From Sorghum bicolor (Eukaryota > Streptophyta > Magnoliopsida > Poales > Poaceae), in assembly GCF_000003195.3 (NCBI RefSeq), contig NC_012872.2, positions 19,563,804 to 19,627,803 on the forward strand: a stretch of DNA of 64,000 nt, written 5' to 3'. The number at the start of each line of letters is the position of its first letter. The stretch's first letter is position 1. Made by a program: the position numbers and the translations under genes. Below the pieces are notes generated by a model that had not been told where the DNA came from, did not search any database, and saw only the letters and a program-made list of their open reading frames with translations. Below, piece after piece: positions 1 to 10,900 of this stretch.

Positions 1-167
1 AACGGCCATAGGGGATGGGCACTCACCCCACCCCATTACATGGCCGCCTAGCTGCCGTAGCTAATCAGCTTCAACCTCATGGATTCCCGATCCACCATCT
101 TTGAGGAGTAATCTTGAGCGTACGTTTAAGTCAGTTTGATCCAAGGGCTTTGGTGCTTCCTACGGGG

Positions 168-177
168 CTATAAATAC
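168..177 (+). promoter_or_regulatory. TATA box of the element A LTR
   Basis: CTATAAATAC in GC-richer surroundings, followed about 35 bases later by a tandemly repeated leader. It is a good match to a plant TATA box at the expected place in an LTR. Confidence 0.6.
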
Positions 178-208
178 AAGCCCGACCCCTTGGCAGGAGG
201 AGAATCAT

Positions 209-296
209 TATGAGTTGTAGAGGCGTCCCTCAAATGGATGACCTCTCTTCTCTATGAGTTGTAGAGGCGTCCCTTGAATGGATGATCTCTCTTCTC
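209..296 (+). repeat. 44-bp tandem duplication
   Basis: Two adjacent 44-bp units begin at 209 and 253 with TATGAGTTGTAGAGGCGTCC and differ at only a few positions. They lie just downstream of the TATA box, in the likely transcribed leader of the LTR. Confidence 0.85.
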
Positions 297-1141
297 TAGA
301 AAATTAGGGCTAGACATTCCAATGTAGTAGATTAGTTCTAGTCGGGAGTTAGAGAGAGTGGAGCTACACTTCGGTTCTGGAGGAGTCTTCTTTAGAGTTT
401 TGGTATGTCATTATATCTCTTCTTTGTAATACTTATGCTTTAATATATTATCTTCTCTATTTACTTCATGTCTATTTATGATTAGTGTAGTTGTTATATC
501 TTGGCATATAATCTCTGTTCGTATTGAGTGCTCTAGTTATCCATGGTAATTAGAGTAGTAAACACTAGTGTAGACGTGGTGTCTAGGCTATAGTTTACCT
601 GAGTTTGCACCCAATCCCATAGATAGTTGTGGTAGCCCTAGGGGTGACAGCCCTGTTAGGCCTTTGTATTCTGCAATGTTTGGGTTGGTGTTTCGTAGAG
701 CTTTTGGCAGCCTTCCCCCGACTACTTTCTTCTCAATCTTCTTCGAGAGTCAGAAAGGACCTGCTGCTCTAAACCACCATTGTGTGACTGGTATATCTTT
801 TCATATTTTGTTACTTTAGAACCTAAGTAATTGAGAAGTACAAAGGAACTTTGATCTTTCATGTTGTCCTCCCGTTATGACTATCTATACATTTATTGAA
901 TTCTCTTATATGCACTTAATTGAATTATCTTATAGTATATCATTTACCCCTGCTTTAGTTTAGTTGATACTATACTAGATGTATGATGGTGAATAATCAT
1001 ATTCTTAACCCTAGCTTCCCTATGGTAAAATATAAATAATGATACTTGGAATACTCCTCGTAAAATACGATGATGATGTTATGTGAGCTTGCAGAATCTT
1101 TCATATTTCTTTTTGCACTAACGATCATCAACAAGAATTTC

Positions 1142-1158
1142 TAGCACCATTGCTGGGG
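1142..1158 (+). other. Primer-binding site (decayed tRNA-Asp type)
   Basis: TAGCACCATTGCTGGGG differs from the tRNA-Asp complement TGGCGCCGTTGCCGGGG at four positions, all transitions, mostly at CpG sites. It follows the LTR end by 8 bases. Confidence 0.7.
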
Positions 1159-1197
1159 ATTAGGCTTTTTATTTATCTTTGCTAGTTGCATTAAGAA

Positions 1198-1994
1198 ATG
1201 CCAACACCAGTACACTTGGCTCACTGTCCCTTGGGAAAGGGTCACCTGCTGCGTCGATGTCGCGGCCCGGTGCATCACCACCACTACGTCCGGAGCCCAA
1301 TCCAGTGCCAAGAGGGCACGCACACCTACCTCACTCCCTTACGGGCTAAGGAACACGACCGCAACTTATGCCTCCTCCATGAGCACTTCTCTGAGTGCTT
1401 ACACGGACCTTCCAGGTCACCACCTAAGGTCTACTTTTGACCTTATCACCACCCCACCAGCTTCCACCTATCCTAAGGAGAACTCCTCGGATGATGCCGC
1501 ATGGGCCAGCATAGATTTCTCTAGGCTTGGCGACCTGGAGACTCTCCTCTAGTTCCTTGAGGCGAGTAACTATTACTTTGGTTACTCTGACTCTGACGAG
1601 GGTGACTACCACCCCTCTCGAGAGTGCTTCAACCTCGAGACCGACACGACACCCCTAGCAGGCCAAGGGGGCACTAGGCCAGCAGAACCTCAGGATGCTA
1701 CACCTCCATGAGATGCGCTCTCTGCGGGTCATCATGAGCCCCGAGGAGTAGCTTCTGCCCCAGCGGGACCTCGATGTCCAGACCTCGAGCAACTCAAGGA
1801 GCTCGAGGACAAGCTCGAGGAGGATTGCAGGCACCTACGCCAGCTGCGTACGACCCTCGAGCAGGACCAGTCGGCTCGACGGGACGGAGGAGCAGCACGG
1901 CATCGCGCACGTGACGTCAATCGTCGCATCAATGAGGATGCTGGGGGAGAAGACCCCCCTCTCTTCAGCACAGCCAGCCAGAATGTAGTAGCTG
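1198..1994 (+). pseudogene. Element A gag, N-terminal part (broken)
   Basis: The frame opens at an ATG in 1198-1200. It is broken, but pieces match the gag of element C in order: a RECFN motif near 1620, a charged coiled-coil-like stretch rich in Leu, Glu and Lys near 1785-1860 (LEQLKELEDKLEED), and a QNVVA motif at the hAT insertion point. In Tat elements this region precedes the capsid domain. Several stops and shifts are present, so no full protein can be made. Confidence 0.65.
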
Positions 1995-3025
1995 GTTAGT
2001 CTAGGCGTTTGGTTAACTGAAACTAATCAGTTTGGTTCTTCAATTATTAAGCTAATTCGGTTACCTAAGAATAAGGGACCGATCGGATACTTCAAAAATG
2101 CAAAACCGAGCAAATTCGGTTTCGGATAATTTGGTTCTGTTTTGGTTCTAACTGAGAGAACCAAATTTTTAGGAAATAGAGAAAACTGCCCATTCAAATC
2201 CAAATTTGGACATCATCTCTCTTTATTTTCATGCTATCAATAGGGACGACTCAAAGAACAATACAACACAAAATAACAGTAGAACATATAAATGTTATTG
2301 TTCACTCAAATTCAAAGGAAAACAAGCAATAGTTCACCAACAGTAGCCATTGTACATCTTTATTAGCTGCTGCCTGCTGGGTCCTGGCCGTGCGTGCCTC
2401 AGCCTCAGTGGCTGCGAAGCCGCAGTGCTAGCCCACCTGGCTGTGTGTGGCGGCTAGTGGCTGCGGTGGCCGGTGGGCAGGTGGCATGACGAGGTACTTG
2501 GCAGTGCTTTGCCACAACCCGCAGGGCTAGCAGGGCTTGGCTCACATGGTGTGGGAGTCACTGGCTTGTAGCATCGAGGAGGCTAGGAGGGGAGAACTGG
2601 GAGCACCGCATGGAGAGTCAGAGAGGGAGAATCGTGAAGGGAGACGAGACTATGAGGATGAGGACAAGCGCCACACGGAGGGAGAGTCACAGTTCCTGGC
2701 CTTGTGTCGGCGTCGTGGGGTGTTGTGGGTGGGGGTCTTGCATCTGGTCTGGTGGTTGCCGGCTGGAGGGGGGGTAAGTGACTAGGGTTTGGGGATTTTG
2801 GGTTGGGCTACTTTCTACTTAGGCTTTCATAGTGTCATGGACTCATGGGCTGAAATCTTTGGTTCTATTGGTTAACGGAGCCTAGGAACCGAATTGACCT
2901 TCTAAATTCGGTTCCTCAAAACCAGGAATTGAATAGGAACTGATTTTTTTGGTTTCAATTATTTCAGTTTTGGTTCCAGTTATTTTGGTTTGGTTATTAG
3001 TTTTCGGTTTTTTATGCCCAGGTTG
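1995..3025. mobile_element. hAT-like non-autonomous DNA element, about 1 kb
   Basis: It interrupts A gag. It is flanked by AGTAGCTG (1987-1994) and AGTAGCTA (3026-3033), an 8-bp duplication with one mismatch, the size used by hAT transposons. Removing the insert and one copy restores the gag reading QNVVA-ATAFLLR, homologous to QNVMAATMLLR of element C. The ends are imperfect inverted repeats (CTAGGCGT-like against the complement of ATGCCCAGG), followed on both sides by AACCGAA/GGTTCGG-rich sequence typical of plant hAT ends. No transposase frame is seen. The centre (about 2340-2790) is GC-rich and unlike the AT-rich ends, possibly captured host sequence. Confidence 0.7.
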
Positions 3026-3033
3026 AGTAGCTA

Positions 3034-4531
3034 CTGCATTCCTCCTCAGGGCGATGCCCGAGTCGTCAACACCCTAGGGGAGGAGAGTACGACAAGGGCT
3101 CCAAGGGCTCCTGGAGCATGTCATTGTGCAAAATGCTGAGAGTTCTGTCTCATGGCATCGTGATTCCCAGGCAGACTGGCCTAGGAATCGGCCACCTCCT
3201 GAGAAAGTGGCCTCGGTCCATGGCCCTGAGCCCGTCAACCCTGAGGGAGGTGCAAGGTCAAATCCATCCTCGAGCGGGTTGGCACCAACATGGACGACCG
3301 AGCCACCCTTGATGCTCGGCGCCACGACAAGGACGAAGGTGAGTCTTGGAGGTATCAACCATAGTGAGGCAGGAGGTATGATGCCGAGCATGACCGCAGT
3401 CCATCGCCCGAGCCCTCGGGTGCCCGCGTCTTCAGCGAGGCGATCCGGAGGGCCAAGTTCCCAACCTAGTTTCGTCAGCCGGCCAACCCCAGCAAGTATT
3501 CTTGGGAGACCAACCCCAAGCTTTGGCTCGTGGATTACCACCTGGCATGCCAGCTGGGCGGTGTGGATGATGACCTGCTCATCATCCGTAATCTTCTGTT
3601 ATTCTTGGCAGACTAACCCTGAGCTTTGGCTCGCTAGGGCACCTCCCTGAATGATTGATCCATAATTGGGCAGACCTGATTAAGATCTTTGTTGGGAACT
3701 TCCAGGGCACATACATACACCCCGGTAACTCCTGGGATCTCACGAGCTGTCGCGAGAAGCCTAGCGAGTCCTTTAGAGACTTCATCAGGCGTTTCTCCAA
3801 GCAGTGCACCGAGCTCCCCAACATAACTGACTCTAATGTTGTTGGGGCATTCATTGCTGGCACCACCTGCAAGGAGTTGATGCATGAGCTCAGGTGCAAG
3901 ACTCCCATGAGCACCAGCCAACTACTCGCTATCGCCACCAACTTTGCCTCAGGCAAGGAGGCCATTGGGGCGATCTTATCCAACCGCAAGGCCAAGGGGA
4001 AGCAGTAAGATGAGGCTGCCGAGGCCTCAGGTTCCCGAGACCCCAAGAAGAAGTAGAAGGGTCAGAAGGGGAAGTAGGGTTGGTAGAAGGACACTCTTGT
4101 CACTGTGGCGGAACAAAAGAACACCAAGCGGCCTCCCGCCGGTCCCGATCTCTTTGACGAGATGTTAAAGAAGCTGTGCCCCTATCACAGGGGACCCACC
4201 AAGCACACCCTAGAGGAGTGCACCATCCTGTGCTGCTTCTACTCTTAGGCCCCTCCCAAGGATGACACAGAGGAGAGGCAGTCTAAGGAGAACGATGACA
4301 ATGACAAGGGGGATGCCTTCTCTAAAGTCAAGAACTATTTCTTGATTTTTGGGGGATGCGCATTCTGGCTCACTGTGAGCCAGAGGAAGCACGAGCTGCA
4401 GGAGGTTTGTGCTATCAACATAGCCACCCCTCCTACCTTCAGTGGTTAGAGGAGGCCATCAACTTTGACCACAACGACCACTCAGATTAGATCTCAAACC
4501 CTAGGATCTACCGCCTCATCGTTGACCCCAT
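3034..4531 (+). pseudogene. Element A gag, capsid and zinc-knuckle part (broken)
   Basis: The longest intact piece, 3655-4008, reads as a retrotransposon gag capsid domain: WADLIKIFVGNF, then NSWDL, then a FRDFIRRFSKQ block, then ASGKEAIGAI. Around 4165-4215 a CPYHRG...HTLEEC motif is a divergent zinc knuckle. Upstream (3036-3650) is the linker, with several frame changes. Gag packages the RNA and forms the particle. The sequence stops at 4531 where E is inserted and resumes in the protease at 12135. Confidence 0.75.
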
Positions 4532-5742
4532 TGTTGACGGTCCTTAAGTACCATATAATCATCAAATAAATAAAGAAAAGGATCCAAATGCAACCAACAC
4601 CCGGACTTAGGGTTTTATCTGACAGAATTCCACAAGTTTTGATGTTTGTCTATTTCTGCAGGGGGTTATTAGGAAATATGGAGGAAAGGACCACATGTCG
4701 GGTTTACATAGAGATATTAACGTGCCGCGCAATTTTCCTCAACCTAGAAGATTCTAGAAGCCACGGGAACGAACGGGAGTCCGAGCGGGCCCGGGGGCAG
4801 GGCGCCCGCCCACCTATGGCGGCTAATTAGGGTGCATCATGAGGATTATGCTCCACTGCCTCTGAGGATTAAGGAAAACTGTTCAATTAAGGTTGGTTTG
4901 ATCCGACGGCCCAGATTCACTTGAGAGGACTATATAAGCAGGACCCCTGGCCCCTGGAGGAGGGCAATCCCAGTATTCATTAGTATATTTTTCAGAGAGG
5001 ATTCAGAGAGAGAGGTCCCTCTAGGGTTCCAACCTCATAGGGCTTAGCATCCAATGTGAGATTAGAATTAGTTCTTCTAGATTGAGAGAGATAGAGTGGA
5101 GGTGTAGATCGGAGGAAGCCTGGCCTGTCGGTGTCTACTCCGAGGTTGTACCTGCGGGATCAAGTCTCCTAACCCGAGGCTTGCTCCTAGGATTCTTCAG
5201 TATTTCGACTTCTAAATTCTAGTAAGTTCTTTGTTCTTATTGTTCTTTGGTTTATGAGTTTACTTTAATTGCCTCTGGTAGAGTTTAGCGTAATCATTGC
5301 TAGCGTAAACGTGGTGTTTGGGCTAGGGTACTCATAGATATCCCCTATCTAGTCGGACCATGGTAGTAGCGAGGAACGTGACATTTCTGTAGCTACCTTT
5401 GTAGCCCACAATCCCGTTAGCAGGATCGGTAGGGTTTCTAGGTGCGGGTCGAACATCCTTTGTGGTGTCTAGATTCCATAAGCCTCCCCAATAGAACAGT
5501 AAATCATCCTTACCAAGGTTAGAACGAGAGTGCGGTTGTAGTCTTCTCTATACATCGCTCACATCAAATCACATTGTTTGTAGCCTAAAGGGTAGTAGCA
5601 GTAGATTGGGTTAGTCAGATGCACGCTTTTTCCAAGTGGTAAAAATATAAATACGATACTCTGGATAACCTCCCGGGTTAAGTGCTCACCGATATCCGTG
5701 CGCTTGCGGATCATTTCCTGATGGCGTTAACAAATATCAATA
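4532..5742 (+). repeat. 5' LTR of element E
   Basis: It starts TGTTGACGGTCCTTAAG and ends AAATATCAATA. A TATA box (CTATATAAGC) lies at 4930-4939. A GGGCGCCC palindrome lies at 4800-4807 in the presumed U3. The 3' LTR at 10901 matches it almost throughout. Confidence 0.92.
4930..4939 (+). promoter_or_regulatory. TATA box of the E 5' LTR
   Basis: CTATATAAGC within a block (ACTATATAAGCAGGACCCCTGG) that is conserved in the LTR of D and, on the other strand, in B. Confidence 0.7.
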
Positions 5743-5750
5743 AGCATTTC

Positions 5751-5767
5751 TGGTGCCATTGCCGAGG
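5751..5767 (+). other. Primer-binding site, tRNA-Asp type
   Basis: TGGTGCCATTGCCGAGG differs from the tRNA-Asp complement TGGCGCCGTTGCCGGGG at three positions, all transitions. It lies 8 bases after the LTR end. Confidence 0.8.
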
Positions 5768-5856
5768 AGAAAGACAGTTTGCTGAGATAACTTTGAGTCT
5801 TGCTATTATCTTGTATTATACTTTTATACTTTTATCTTTTTATTTTTTCCATCTTT

Positions 5857-7110
5857 ATGGATAACTCAAATTCCACACCTATTATTGAATTTCTTGCACC
5901 TTCGGAGACCAGCCATAGACCATGGGAGTCAACAAGTCCTTTCTTTGCCCCTAATTATGACCTGTGTCCGGAGTTGATTACAATAGGTCAAAACCAACCC
6001 TTTTCTATAGCTGAGGTCCTATCTGTTAATCAAGAAGATAATGAACTTTTAGCTACACCTAGGGAATCTTTTAATCTTTCTATAAATTCTGGTTTAGACC
6101 TAGCCCTACAAGACCATGTTTTTCCTCGATATTTTCACATTGGTCTTAATCATATAACCTTTGGTAGAGTTTTTCTTTCTTTCTATGTTAGTAAAGCAAG
6201 GTATGTCTTCATTTGTGGACATCCTTCTTGCACTAGTCTTCATAAAAAATTCCTAGAGATAGAGAAGGAATCATCTCCCAAACGAGAAAAGGAAGTTTCA
6301 ATAGCCGATTTCCAAACATTTCAATCCCATGATTCGCCTATCCAACCCAAACTAGTAGTGCTCCAAAATCATCTAAGGGAAGAAGAAATTGTACCTTTGG
6401 AAATTCATTTTGGGATGAGCTTAAACTTCCTATTTCATAAGAGACATATGAGTGCATATAGTCTGAACCTTCCTAAGAAGGGTTCTCTTAGAAAGCATCT
6501 CGAATCCAATCCCTTTTTTGGACATCTAGAAAGACTCAAGGATGGCATCTTAAGTGATGCAATAGAAGGAGAGCGAAGCCATTTAGAAGACAATCTCATC
6601 TTCTCCCCTTCTACGCCCACTTTTGATGACTCATTCGAACCTATCTTTAAACCCATCCTTGAGCCTAATAATTTCTACTATGCTCTTTCTCTTGAACTTC
6701 TCGATGATCCTATGAATCTCTCTAGACATCCCATGCATAAGAGTCATCAAGATCACAAGGAGGATCGAGAAGAGCAACATCAATGGCTAGTGGGCATTAA
6801 AAATCCATGTGCTATCACCATTGAATGGATGGATAAAACAAACTTGAGAGACAATCCTAGAGGAATTTTAAGCATTCATGAAGAATCATCCTTGGAGTTT
6901 GAGAATGAGAGAAACAACAGTGAGCATGGAAGTTATTTCATAAATACCTCACCAAGTCCTTGCTCATATAAAACATCTCCCCAATCAATTGGTCTCTTCA
7001 ACCTTACCATATTTGAGGTCTCCAACCCCCTCTTCCTTTCTATTTATAAAAACTTTAAAGGGGTGGTTATCGATGCATATGTCTATAATAAATATTGCAG
7101 ATATCGTTGA
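5857..7110 (+). CDS. Element E open reading frame, gag-like start, otherwise unrecognised (417 aa)
   Basis: An intact 417-codon frame is the only long one in E. I chose the ATG at 5857 rather than upstream codons because the first 25 residues align with the gag start of element D (57034): 12 of 25 identical by my count, including a shared PWES. After about residue 45 I recognise nothing: no capsid, zinc knuckle, protease or transmembrane segment. The protein is rich in Ser, Asn, Glu and Leu, with short basic patches (KRHMS, KKGSLRKH). It could be a degenerated gag that keeps a particle-targeting N-terminus, or a new protein. An intact frame in an otherwise decayed neighbourhood suggests recent activity or selection. 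Codon use is AT-rich, like D gag. Confidence 0.7.
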   Translation: MDNSNSTPIIEFLAPSETSHRPWESTSPFFAPNYDLCPELITIGQNQPFSIAEVLSVNQEDNELLATPRESFNLSINSGLDLALQDHVFPRYFHIGLNHITFGRVFLSFYVSKARYVFICGHPSCTSLHKKFLEIEKESSPKREKEVSIADFQTFQSHDSPIQPKLVVLQNHLREEEIVPLEIHFGMSLNFLFHKRHMSAYSLNLPKKGSLRKHLESNPFFGHLERLKDGILSDAIEGERSHLEDNLIFSPSTPTFDDSFEPIFKPILEPNNFYYALSLELLDDPMNLSRHPMHKSHQDHKEDREEQHQWLVGIKNPCAITIEWMDKTNLRDNPRGILSIHEESSLEFENERNNSEHGSYFINTSPSPCSYKTSPQSIGLFNLTIFEVSNPLFLSIYKNFKGVVIDAYVYNKYCRYR

Positions 7111-10100
7111 GTCGATCTTGATATAGGCACACTTAGGTTGGTGTTGGAGGGGAAACCACTTCACCAACATAATTTGATGGTTTCCCAAGGACAAGTTTAG
7201 TGTCCTAAAAGAAGCACTTATCAGATTGTAACATGAACTTTTAATTATTTGCAACATTGCCTTGTGTATTGAGCATATAAAGATAATTGTATAAATATTC
7301 CTTCGGGTATTCGTGTCACTGACCTTTCTATGATTGGAGCAAGAAGATCCGAGGAATGACAAGCGCAAGGTATGCCCAACCAATCATCATGCAACATTGA
7401 ATTAAATTCATCCAATCTTGAATTTTGCAAAATTCAAGCGTGGGGGAAATACCTTACATAAGAACATCCTTTGCCATGTTGTAATGTTGGTTGTCCCCAC
7501 TTTTGAGGCATGCTCAATTTTTCTAAACACTAAACTTATTTTTCATCTCCACCTGAGTAGATCTCTATAAATGTTGTCATGCTACCTTTGTCTATTCACA
7601 AGCAAGTGTTGGTTTGGAAGTACTCGACATACTTCCATTGGCATTTAAATTAAGCGTGGTGCTTAGGTTAAATAGCCTTCCTTAATCTGATTAGACATAG
7701 AGTCTAGTTTGGTTACTGAACTAAAAACTGCATGAGTAGACATTGGTATATTTTGTCGGACTAACCCCTGTAGGAAAACTTTCAATATCAACCTGGGAAG
7801 TCCTGAGATACAAAGTCACATTGGAGACAAAGGAGACACATGATGTTTAACGATTTGCACAAGGAAGACATAGCTCATTCATCATAGAGAGATGATCCAT
7901 GGAACGAGACAAAGAGTGCCACAAACACGGTGCACAACCGCTAAGAAAGGAAAGCTTCCACAAGGTGATACTGTACCATCACTCTTCAAGTAAGGTAACA
8001 TTTTAAGATACTTGACTATCACTTTTATAAGCTTCTCCTTGGTTCTGGCGTTCACATGAATAAAGAGACAAACATAAATTAACCAACCCTATTAATTCAA
8101 CATGTTTAGTCCTTTAATCTTTGTTCTTAGTACTACCTTCGTGATCCCACACTCCTAATCATATAAGCTGAAATGTTGCACATTCAATCTTTAGAAGATA
8201 TAAAAAAACATAAATATAGATAGACTATCTTTCCATTAGGTCGAGTGATCTGATCTGACAAATGTTTTAAATGCTACACTCATGATATTATTATCCATCA
8301 ACTTTGTCTTGCTCACTATGCTTAAGGTTAGAGAAGAACAAATACACTTTTGGTTATGTTGGTGTTTTTCACCAACAGGGCCCATGCACTTGATCTCTGC
8401 CTTGTCTCTACGAGCAGGTACACTTCGAGCAAAACCTGAAGGAGTTTTACAACTCCCTGATTCCACCAAGTGAAGGACTTGGATCTATGAGCACAAACAC
8501 ACTGAGCAGGATGCTGCTAATGCCGCACCTCGAACTGCTGGACAAACGAAGAACATGGGTGACACGTATCAAGAGGTGCACATGTCAAGGCCCACACCTA
8601 ATCAAATGATGCACCTAAAGGATGCACACGGTGAGAAGTCTTGTCCAGAAGACTTAAAACATTGGATCCTTGCCGGAAGGTAAAATCGGTATTTTTCCAA
8701 ATTTATCTTTTCTGCATTCCTTTTCCTTTTTATTCCATCACATGCATTAGCATATTTACTTTTCCACATTAGCATTAGAAAAGAAAACAAAAATATTTGT
8801 TCGTTGCACTGCATCATAAAATCTAAAGCCCCATGTGAGTAGACTTGTGGTTTAAAACCTATAGGTATATTGACTGTGGTGGCGTAAAATAAATATGTTT
8901 TCATCTTACAATAAAAATATAAAAATAATAAGTGCATGATCATGCTAAATAAATAAAATTTGTTAGGAGGAATCTCAATATGATAAAGGCTAAGAGATTT
9001 TATGCTAATACTTAACCAGTTCCACAAAGCTTTGTTGTCTATTTGAGCACCACAGAATTCAAGGATCAAAGAAGACTAGCCGGCGGAGGACATAGTAATC
9101 GCTGTCAGGATACTGCAGACATTCAAATACACCTACGTCACCTGCTAGCTACATCAGAAGAAATTACGTTAAAATCCAGCTTGGGGGAGAGCACCCTCAT
9201 TTATCCAGCTAAGTGTTTCTACTCACGTTTATACTTTACTCAAATAATAAAAAGATACATAATCATGAAAACCCAAATAAAAATTTTGTGCTTATATATA
9301 TATATTCTTTCTTAGTTTGCTAAATAAATAAATAAAGTGTCTAGGCTAAACTGAACTAAAATGATAAACTCTTACATGGATATGACAAATAGTTGTTCTG
9401 GCATGTATCTAGTTTTCAAGTTTGAGCTCTCTCTCAAGTTTCGGCATAACTGTTATAATTTAAACCTGCTCTAAACCTGAACTTGTGTGAAGAGTACTTG
9501 ATCTAAAGTCTAAGTCGTTAACGGATATGATGTGGAAAGGTTGAGCTGCTGTTTATCTGTTCCTAGAGTTGCTAGAATTCTGGAGAATATTATCTTTGAA
9601 AATCTTTAAAATATTGCATGATGAGTTTCTGAATGATAAGAGTTTAAAATCCTACCACAGCCATATATACATGCTTATTAGACTATGAACCATATATTTA
9701 CTTTTTACTCCTTATGAGCATTGAGTGTGGTCAAGCTGTGTAGACCCTTAGGAGCTTGTCATGCGGTTAAAATCAAGATCCACTTGCACGTTCACTCACA
9801 CATGCTACTTCTACTCTGGAAGTACGCATCTACATACATCCACTCACTTCCATCTCCAAATTCACCTAAAATTATTCTACTCCTATCCAAAAGAGAATAG
9901 CCAAAAATATTTTCCTATCCCTGTTATTCCCTGTGAAATAAATGCTCTAGTTATTTTGGTTACTACCACTTGCTACATTATTCCAGGAGGGTGAGTGCTC
10001 TAAAAAAATGATGAATACGAGGAAATAAAAAGGAGCAAGTGCCCGGAACCTTGAAAAAAAGGAAAATACGAGGAAATAAAAAGGGGCAAGTGCCCGGAAC

Positions 10101-10884
10101 CTCGAAGAAAAGAAAAAGTGAGACGATAGGTAAAAGTGGACAAGTGTCCGACAGTAGATTTAGGGGTACAAGATACCCACCTAAGAGAAAAGAAAAAGAA
10201 AATATAGAGCATCTCATTCTCCTCAAAAAGCTTCAAGGTGCAAGAAAGATATGTATCCCCTTAAAAGAGCAAAAATAGAATTAGACTTTCACCATTGTTA
10301 TCACCATACACCATTCATTTGCCACACATGCACATCTTGATTTGACTTATTGACTTGTTTCTCTGGATCCATGGTTTGACTATGCAATAAATGTCTTGTA
10401 AGTATGTATGCTTTATCTCCCACCTATGAGCTCCAGATATGAAAACCTTATTAGAGTAGGGTGAGAGAGAAGGCAATATCACTATGCCTCATACCAGAAA
10501 TACCACATACTTTGAGAGAAGGCATATACCATTACTACCTTGGAAAGGATCTAGAAATACCACAAAAGAGAGATTTGAGAGAGTCATAGAAGGAATCTCT
10601 GAGTTTTATTTGAAAATCTGCAAAAACTCCAGAGCTATAGCTGATCAAGAATAAGAGACATGGCGCATGACTTGACCGTTCTATCTTTTAACTGCTCAAG
10701 ACACAAGTGACAGTTGCAAGCCCCATGGTGAAAGGTAAAATAAGTAAGTTTTAAGTCTTAATAGTTACTTTAACTCAGAGATGAGAACTTGTTTGAAAGC
10801 ATGTGAACTGTCAACATACAAAGGCATTGCAGCAACTCCTGATCCATCACTGAGTCTATCCTCGCTCAGGGACGAGCAAGAGGT
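7111..10884 (+). other. Non-coding interior of element E
   Basis: No supportable gene. The part from about 8670 (a CCGGAAGGTAAAATCGGTAT-like block) to 10900 corresponds in order to the interior of B read on its own strand. Purine tracts resembling the polypurine tract occur at 7437 (CAAGCGTGGGGGAAAT) and 9177 (CCAGCTTGGGGGAGAG). A 51-bp unit carrying CAAGTGCCCGGAACC repeats at 10015 and 10066. Confidence 0.7.
10015..10116 (+). repeat. 51-bp tandem repeat in the E 3' interior
   Basis: Two units start ATACGAGGAAATAAAAAGG at 10015 and 10066 and contain GCAAGTGCCCGGAACCT. Related copies occur in inverse orientation in B (about 16330-16380 and 16630-16675). Confidence 0.75.
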
Positions 10885-10900
10885 AAGCTTTGGGGGAGTT
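10885..10900 (+). other. Polypurine tract of element E
   Basis: AAGCTTTGGGGGAGTT directly abuts the 3' LTR start. It is the plus-strand priming site; B has the same tract on the other strand at 15589-15604. Confidence 0.85.

Larger units (their letters stand above)
1..1133 (+). repeat. LTR tail of element A
   Basis: Non-coding AT-rich sequence ending in TCATCAACA directly before a primer-binding site, which marks it as the 3' part of a 5' LTR. It has a TATA box at 168-177, so transcription would start near position 200. It shares the order of short motifs of the E and D LTRs (a GTAGACGTGGTGT-like block, then an AAATATAAAT block near the end). The LTR start lies before the window. Confidence 0.75.

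Noticed and set aside
2537..2785. Frame inside the hAT-like element as a transposase piece
   Set aside because: No similarity to hAT transposase motifs; Gly/Arg/Glu-rich composition fits GC-rich non-coding or captured sequence.
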